A stretch of DNA of 64,000 nt from JACCYI01 sp963828075 (GTDB lineage Bacteria; Actinomycetota; Thermoleophilia; Solirubrobacterales; Solirubrobacteraceae): NCBI GenBank assembly GCA_963828075.1, contig CAWHDH010000021.1:434001-498000 (forward strand), in the 5' to 3' direction. The notes below the pieces were generated by a model. It was not told the origin of the DNA. It saw only the letters and a list, made by a program, of their open reading frames with translations, and did not search any database. A program made the translations under genes and the position numbers. Shown here in pieces: positions 60,718 through 64,000 of the stretch. Position 1 is the stretch's first letter, and each line of letters opens with the position of its first letter.

Positions 60718-63700
60718 GTGCCGAGGTCCGTGGTTCTTGCTGTTGCCCTGCTCCTGATCGGCGCCGCCGCCGCCGCCGGCGCGACGCCTCGCCGTCCCGA
60801 TCTCGCCGTACGGTCGCTGACGGGCGTCCCGGCCTCCGTCGCCCCCGGCGCGAGCTTCCGCGCCACCGTGGTGACCTCCAACGCGGGCCGCCGGAGTGCG
60901 CGCCGGTCCAGCGTGACGCTGTATCTCTCGCGCGACCGGCGTCGCGATCGCGCCGACGCCCGGCTGGCGTCCGCCTCGACCCCGGCGCTGCGTGCCCGCC
61001 GGTCGGCGAAGCGGACGATCCGCGCCGTCGTGCCGCGCGGCACCGCGGCCGGGCGCTACCGCGTGCTCGCGTGCGCGGATCCCGCGCGGCGGCTGCGCGA
61101 GTCGCGCGAGGGCAACAACTGCCGGGTGGCCGCCCGTGCGCTGCGGGTGGCCGTCGCGCCCGGGACGCCCGGGCCGGCACCGGCACCGGCACCGGCTCCG
61201 GCACCCGCGCCGCCGGCCGGGCCGCCGGCGCCATCGCCGCAGCCGCCCCCGATGATCGCCGGCCGGGTCGTGTTCGACGACGGGACGCCGGTGGCGGGCG
61301 CCCTCGTGACGGGCCGCCCCGCCGGCGGCGCCGGCACGGCGGAGACCGGCGCCGACGGGCGCTTCACGCTCGAGCCCCCGCCCCTGCCCGCGGACCTGGT
61401 CATCGAGGTCAGCCACCGCGCCGCCGGGGTCCCGGAGGTCACGACGGCGCGACGGCGCCCGATCGCCGACGGCAAGCTCGACGTCGGCACGATCATGCTC
61501 CCGAACCCGGCCGGTGCCGAGGTCCCGCTCAGCGGCGGTGCCGGGCAGACGAGCGACGGATCCGTGCGCGTGACCGGCCTCCCCGCGAACGTGACCCGCT
61601 TCTTCGCGCGCGGCTTCGACCCGGCCACGCAGGCCGACGCGTTCCCGGGCGACTTCACCGAGAACGGGACGATCCCGATCGACTCGGCGGCGTTCGCGTG
61701 GGCCGAGGCCCTCGACGCGGCGGGCAACCCCGTCGACGCGCTCGGCACGACGGCGATCGAGCGCATCCGCGTGCCCAGGTCGCAGTGGGAGGACCTCGAG
61801 GACATCCACGTCGACACCGACCGCATCGAGGTCCCGTCCTACACCTATGACGAGACCGCCGAGGTCTGGAAGCAGGAGCTGCCCGACGGCTGGCTCGAGG
61901 ACGAGGCCGGCACGGTCCTGCCCGAGGACGCCGAGCCCGGCATCCTCGACGGGACGTTCCCGCGCGAGGTGTTCGCGGCGTTCCCGATCACGCATCTGTC
62001 GTGGCGCAACGCCGACTATCCGCTCAAGGGCCCGTGGACGCTGTCGCGACTCGACCCCGAGCTGCGCAACAACGACTGCCTGCTCGCCGCCGTCGAGCTG
62101 GCGACGGCGGTCATCCGGTCCCCATCGGCGCAGATCGCGTACGCGCCGTACAACCAGCCGGGCACGAACATCCGCGACGAGATGGGCGACGGCATGGGTC
62201 CCGAGATCACCGCCGCGGACCTCTCGTTCGGCGAGAGCCCCGGCGACCCGGTCGTCCACGGCGACTACGCCGGCGACAACAACGGGTCCGAGAGCCAGAT
62301 CGGGCTGAACGAGAGCCTGTGGGGCTCGTGCGACAAGCCCGGCCAGAAGCAGAACACGGTCCTGGCGATGGCGACGACGATCCTCCACGAGACGGCCCAC
62401 TGGAAGAAGGACGTCAAGCTCACCCCCGGGCCCGACCCCTACGAGCCGCCGGGGTCCAGCCCCGAGGAGGAGGGCAAGGAGGTGGAGGAGACCATCTTCG
62501 GGGACGACATCTGGTTCAACCCCGGCGTCCAGGATCTCTTCTCCGGTCAGGCGCCGACGAGCGACGAGTCGATCGAGTTGTGGTCGGACCCGGCGAACTG
62601 GGCGCCCCCGCCGCCGCCGCGCGCCGCCACGCCGCTCGGTCGCTCCCGGGCGGGAGCGAGGAGGGCCGGCGGGCCGCTCGCGCTCGAGATCGCGTTCACC
62701 GGGCCGAGCACGACGTTCGACCTCGACGCGGCGATGGAGGTCGACGTCACGTTCACCAACACCGGCCCGGAGCCGACCCCCGTGCTCGAGGAGGTGCTGC
62801 TCGAGCACTACCCGATCCGCTTCGACATCGTCCGCGCCGCCACCGGCCGGCGCATCGCCTTCCGCGGGATCAAGCGCGAGCTCAACTTCCGCGACGACCA
62901 CTTCGTGACGCTTGGGTCGGGCGAGTCGCTGACCCGCACCGTCGACCTCAACCGCGACGCCGAGGGGAAACTGGAGCGCTACGACTTCCGCGAGGGCGGC
63001 GAATACAGCGTCACCGCGGTCTTCAGCGACTGGTTCGGGGTGCCGGCCACCCCGTCGAACTCGTTGACCTTCACGGTCAACCCCGGCGGCGGCCTCGCCG
63101 GCACGGTCACGGACGCGACCGGCGGCGCCCCGATGGCGGGGGTGCGCGTGGTCGCCCTGCTCGACGACGTCCTGCAGGGCGAGGCGATCACGGACGCGGC
63201 CGGGGCCTACGCCATCGACGACATCGCCGGCGGGAGCTACACGGTCGCGGCGACCGCCAAGAACTACCTGGCCACGCGCCGGCAGTTCGTCGGCGTCGGG
63301 CCTCCCGGCACCACGCCGCTGGACCTGACGCTGTCGTCGCTGCTGACCTCCGACCAGCTGCGGATCGTGCTGACCTGGGGAGCCGGGCCACCGAACCTCG
63401 ACTCCCACCTCTGGCTGCCCGAGAGCCGGCCGTACCACATCCATCCCGGCCGGCCGGGGTCGGCGGAGGCGTGCCCGAACGCCGTGCTCGACGTCGACGA
63501 CACCGACGGCGAAGGGCCGGAGACCATCACGATCGGCCCGCGCTTCGAGGGCACGTACCGCTACGCGGTCCGTCACCGCGGCGGCAGCCCGCCCATCAAC
63601 AGCTCGCAGGCGGTGGTCCAGGTGTTCGACTCCACCGGGCTGATCGGGTCGTTCCGGCCCGACCCGGAGCTCCCTGGTGAGTGGTGGCACGTGGTCGACA

Positions 63701-63834
63701 TCGACGCGGTCACCGGCGATCTGACCCCGTTCGGCGGCAGCTCCAACACGTCGCCCGAGCCGTATGCCGACACCGCTGACGGGTGCCCGCCGGGGCGGGC
63801 GGCGCTCAGAGGGCGAAGTCGGCGGGCTCGATGA
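60718..63834 (+). CDS. Large secreted protein with CARDB, HExxH and carboxypeptidase-regulatory modules
   Basis: 1038 aa. Signal peptide MPRSVVLAVALLLIGAAAAAG. A CARDB-like domain (RRPDLAVRSLTGVPASVAPG, about 22-140) and Pro-rich linker come first. A carboxypeptidase-regulatory-like module (PMIAGRVVFDDGTPVAGALV) follows. A central region has HETAH (His557, Glu558, His561) in ATTILHETAHWKK, a zinc-peptidase motif. Further Ig-like and regulatory modules (GLAGTVTDATGGAPMAGVRVV) precede a C-terminal domain around residues 880-1010. GTG 60718 has a GGGAG site. The gene ends inside the 3' end of a convergent gene. Confidence 0.8.
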   Translation: MPRSVVLAVALLLIGAAAAAGATPRRPDLAVRSLTGVPASVAPGASFRATVVTSNAGRRSARRSSVTLYLSRDRRRDRADARLASASTPALRARRSAKRTIRAVVPRGTAAGRYRVLACADPARRLRESREGNNCRVAARALRVAVAPGTPGPAPAPAPAPAPAPPAGPPAPSPQPPPMIAGRVVFDDGTPVAGALVTGRPAGGAGTAETGADGRFTLEPPPLPADLVIEVSHRAAGVPEVTTARRRPIADGKLDVGTIMLPNPAGAEVPLSGGAGQTSDGSVRVTGLPANVTRFFARGFDPATQADAFPGDFTENGTIPIDSAAFAWAEALDAAGNPVDALGTTAIERIRVPRSQWEDLEDIHVDTDRIEVPSYTYDETAEVWKQELPDGWLEDEAGTVLPEDAEPGILDGTFPREVFAAFPITHLSWRNADYPLKGPWTLSRLDPELRNNDCLLAAVELATAVIRSPSAQIAYAPYNQPGTNIRDEMGDGMGPEITAADLSFGESPGDPVVHGDYAGDNNGSESQIGLNESLWGSCDKPGQKQNTVLAMATTILHETAHWKKDVKLTPGPDPYEPPGSSPEEEGKEVEETIFGDDIWFNPGVQDLFSGQAPTSDESIELWSDPANWAPPPPPRAATPLGRSRAGARRAGGPLALEIAFTGPSTTFDLDAAMEVDVTFTNTGPEPTPVLEEVLLEHYPIRFDIVRAATGRRIAFRGIKRELNFRDDHFVTLGSGESLTRTVDLNRDAEGKLERYDFREGGEYSVTAVFSDWFGVPATPSNSLTFTVNPGGGLAGTVTDATGGAPMAGVRVVALLDDVLQGEAITDAAGAYAIDDIAGGSYTVAATAKNYLATRRQFVGVGPPGTTPLDLTLSSLLTSDQLRIVLTWGAGPPNLDSHLWLPESRPYHIHPGRPGSAEACPNAVLDVDDTDGEGPETITIGPRFEGTYRYAVRHRGGSPPINSSQAVVQVFDSTGLIGSFRPDPELPGEWWHVVDIDAVTGDLTPFGGSSNTSPEPYADTADGCPPGRAALRGRSRRAR

Positions 63835-64000
63835 ACCCGTGCCGCAACGCGTCGACGAACCACTCGGCCTCGACCGCCATCCGCTCGAGCTCGAGCCGCT
63901 GCGCCGCCCGCACGATGGCCATGGCGCCCTCGGCCAGCTCGTCGTCGAAGCGCTCGGCGACCTCGTCGCCGACCGTGACCTCGCGCGACGTCCCGCACTC
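63806..64000 (-). CDS. Unknown protein, C-terminal 64 residues only
   Basis: The minus strand is open from the window edge to a TGA at 63806-63808. It reads CGTSREVTVGDEVAERFD, a helical EGAMAIVRAAQRLELERM stretch and ends EPADFAL. Its 3' end overlaps the stop-side of the secreted metalloprotein by 29 nt (convergent). Composition and codon use look coding. No family is recognised from this fragment. Confidence 0.55.
   Translation of the reverse strand, partial: ECGTSREVTVGDEVAERFDDELAEGAMAIVRAAQRLELERMAVEAEWFVDALRHGFIEPADFAL

Overview
The window is very GC-rich, densely packed bacterial chromosome with frequent GTG starts and 4-nt ATGA/GTGA overlaps between genes. The gene content points to an actinomycete of the class Thermoleophilia (order Solirubrobacterales, a Conexibacter/Solirubrobacter/Patulibacter-like organism). 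The clues are multi-gene Mce/MlaD operons, a type II fatty-acid operon carrying its own carboxyltransferase, many secreted Arg/Pro/Ala-rich repeat proteins and NadA/NadC. That placement is inference from gene content, not from a marker-gene comparison. No rRNA, tRNA, insertion sequence, prophage or CRISPR array was seen.

Layout. (1) 1-9060, minus strand: one fatty-acid synthesis operon, fabD-fabH-fabG-acpP-fabF-accD-like-MaoC hydratase-fabI-NAD(P) reductase, followed by an HSL-type esterase that runs off the left edge. Nearly every junction overlaps by 4 nt. A GAF histidine kinase and NarL-type response regulator (9222-10957) lie directly upstream. (2) 11177-18964, minus: a pentose (probably xylose) operon with ROK repressor, lipoprotein binding protein, single-domain ABC ATPase, permease, Gfo/Idh/MocA dehydrogenase, xylose-isomerase-like TIM barrel and xylulokinase. 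(3) 19051-23785: a secreted 1267-aa protein with eight PPC-like repeats, divergent from an M50-type membrane metalloprotease. (4) 23786-24231: a 446-nt gap holding a 119-bp nested, exactly symmetric palindrome. (5) 24232-33101, plus: six consecutive Mce/MlaD genes with no permease or ATPase beside them. (6) 33105-39108: small catabolic, stress and unknown genes (catalase-like protein, PspC, two tiny coupled genes, methyltransferase, P-loop kinase, aldo/keto reductase, MBL-like protein, phosphotransferase). (7) 39109-44353, minus: smpB, RNase R, S41 protease, ftsX, ftsE. (8) 44467-49220, plus: metallophosphoesterase, M16 peptidase, unknown protein, calcium-type repeat protein. (9) 49230-59250, minus: anti-sigma-type ATPase, secreted beta-helix protein, nadA-nadC, prfB, secA, hibernation factor. 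(10) 59397-63834, plus: EAL-HDOD protein and a large secreted HExxH protein, then a partial minus gene.

The clearest special features are these: a programmed +1 frameshift in prfB (CTT TGA C), so the full RF2 is 371 aa and starts at 55936; an apparent 2-nt contraction at the start of the second Mce gene, where a GTGA-overlap start and the gene's reading frame do not match; the four-site, roughly 30-bp-periodic palindrome before the Mce operon; and paired alternative hairpins on both sides of the fatty-acid operon.
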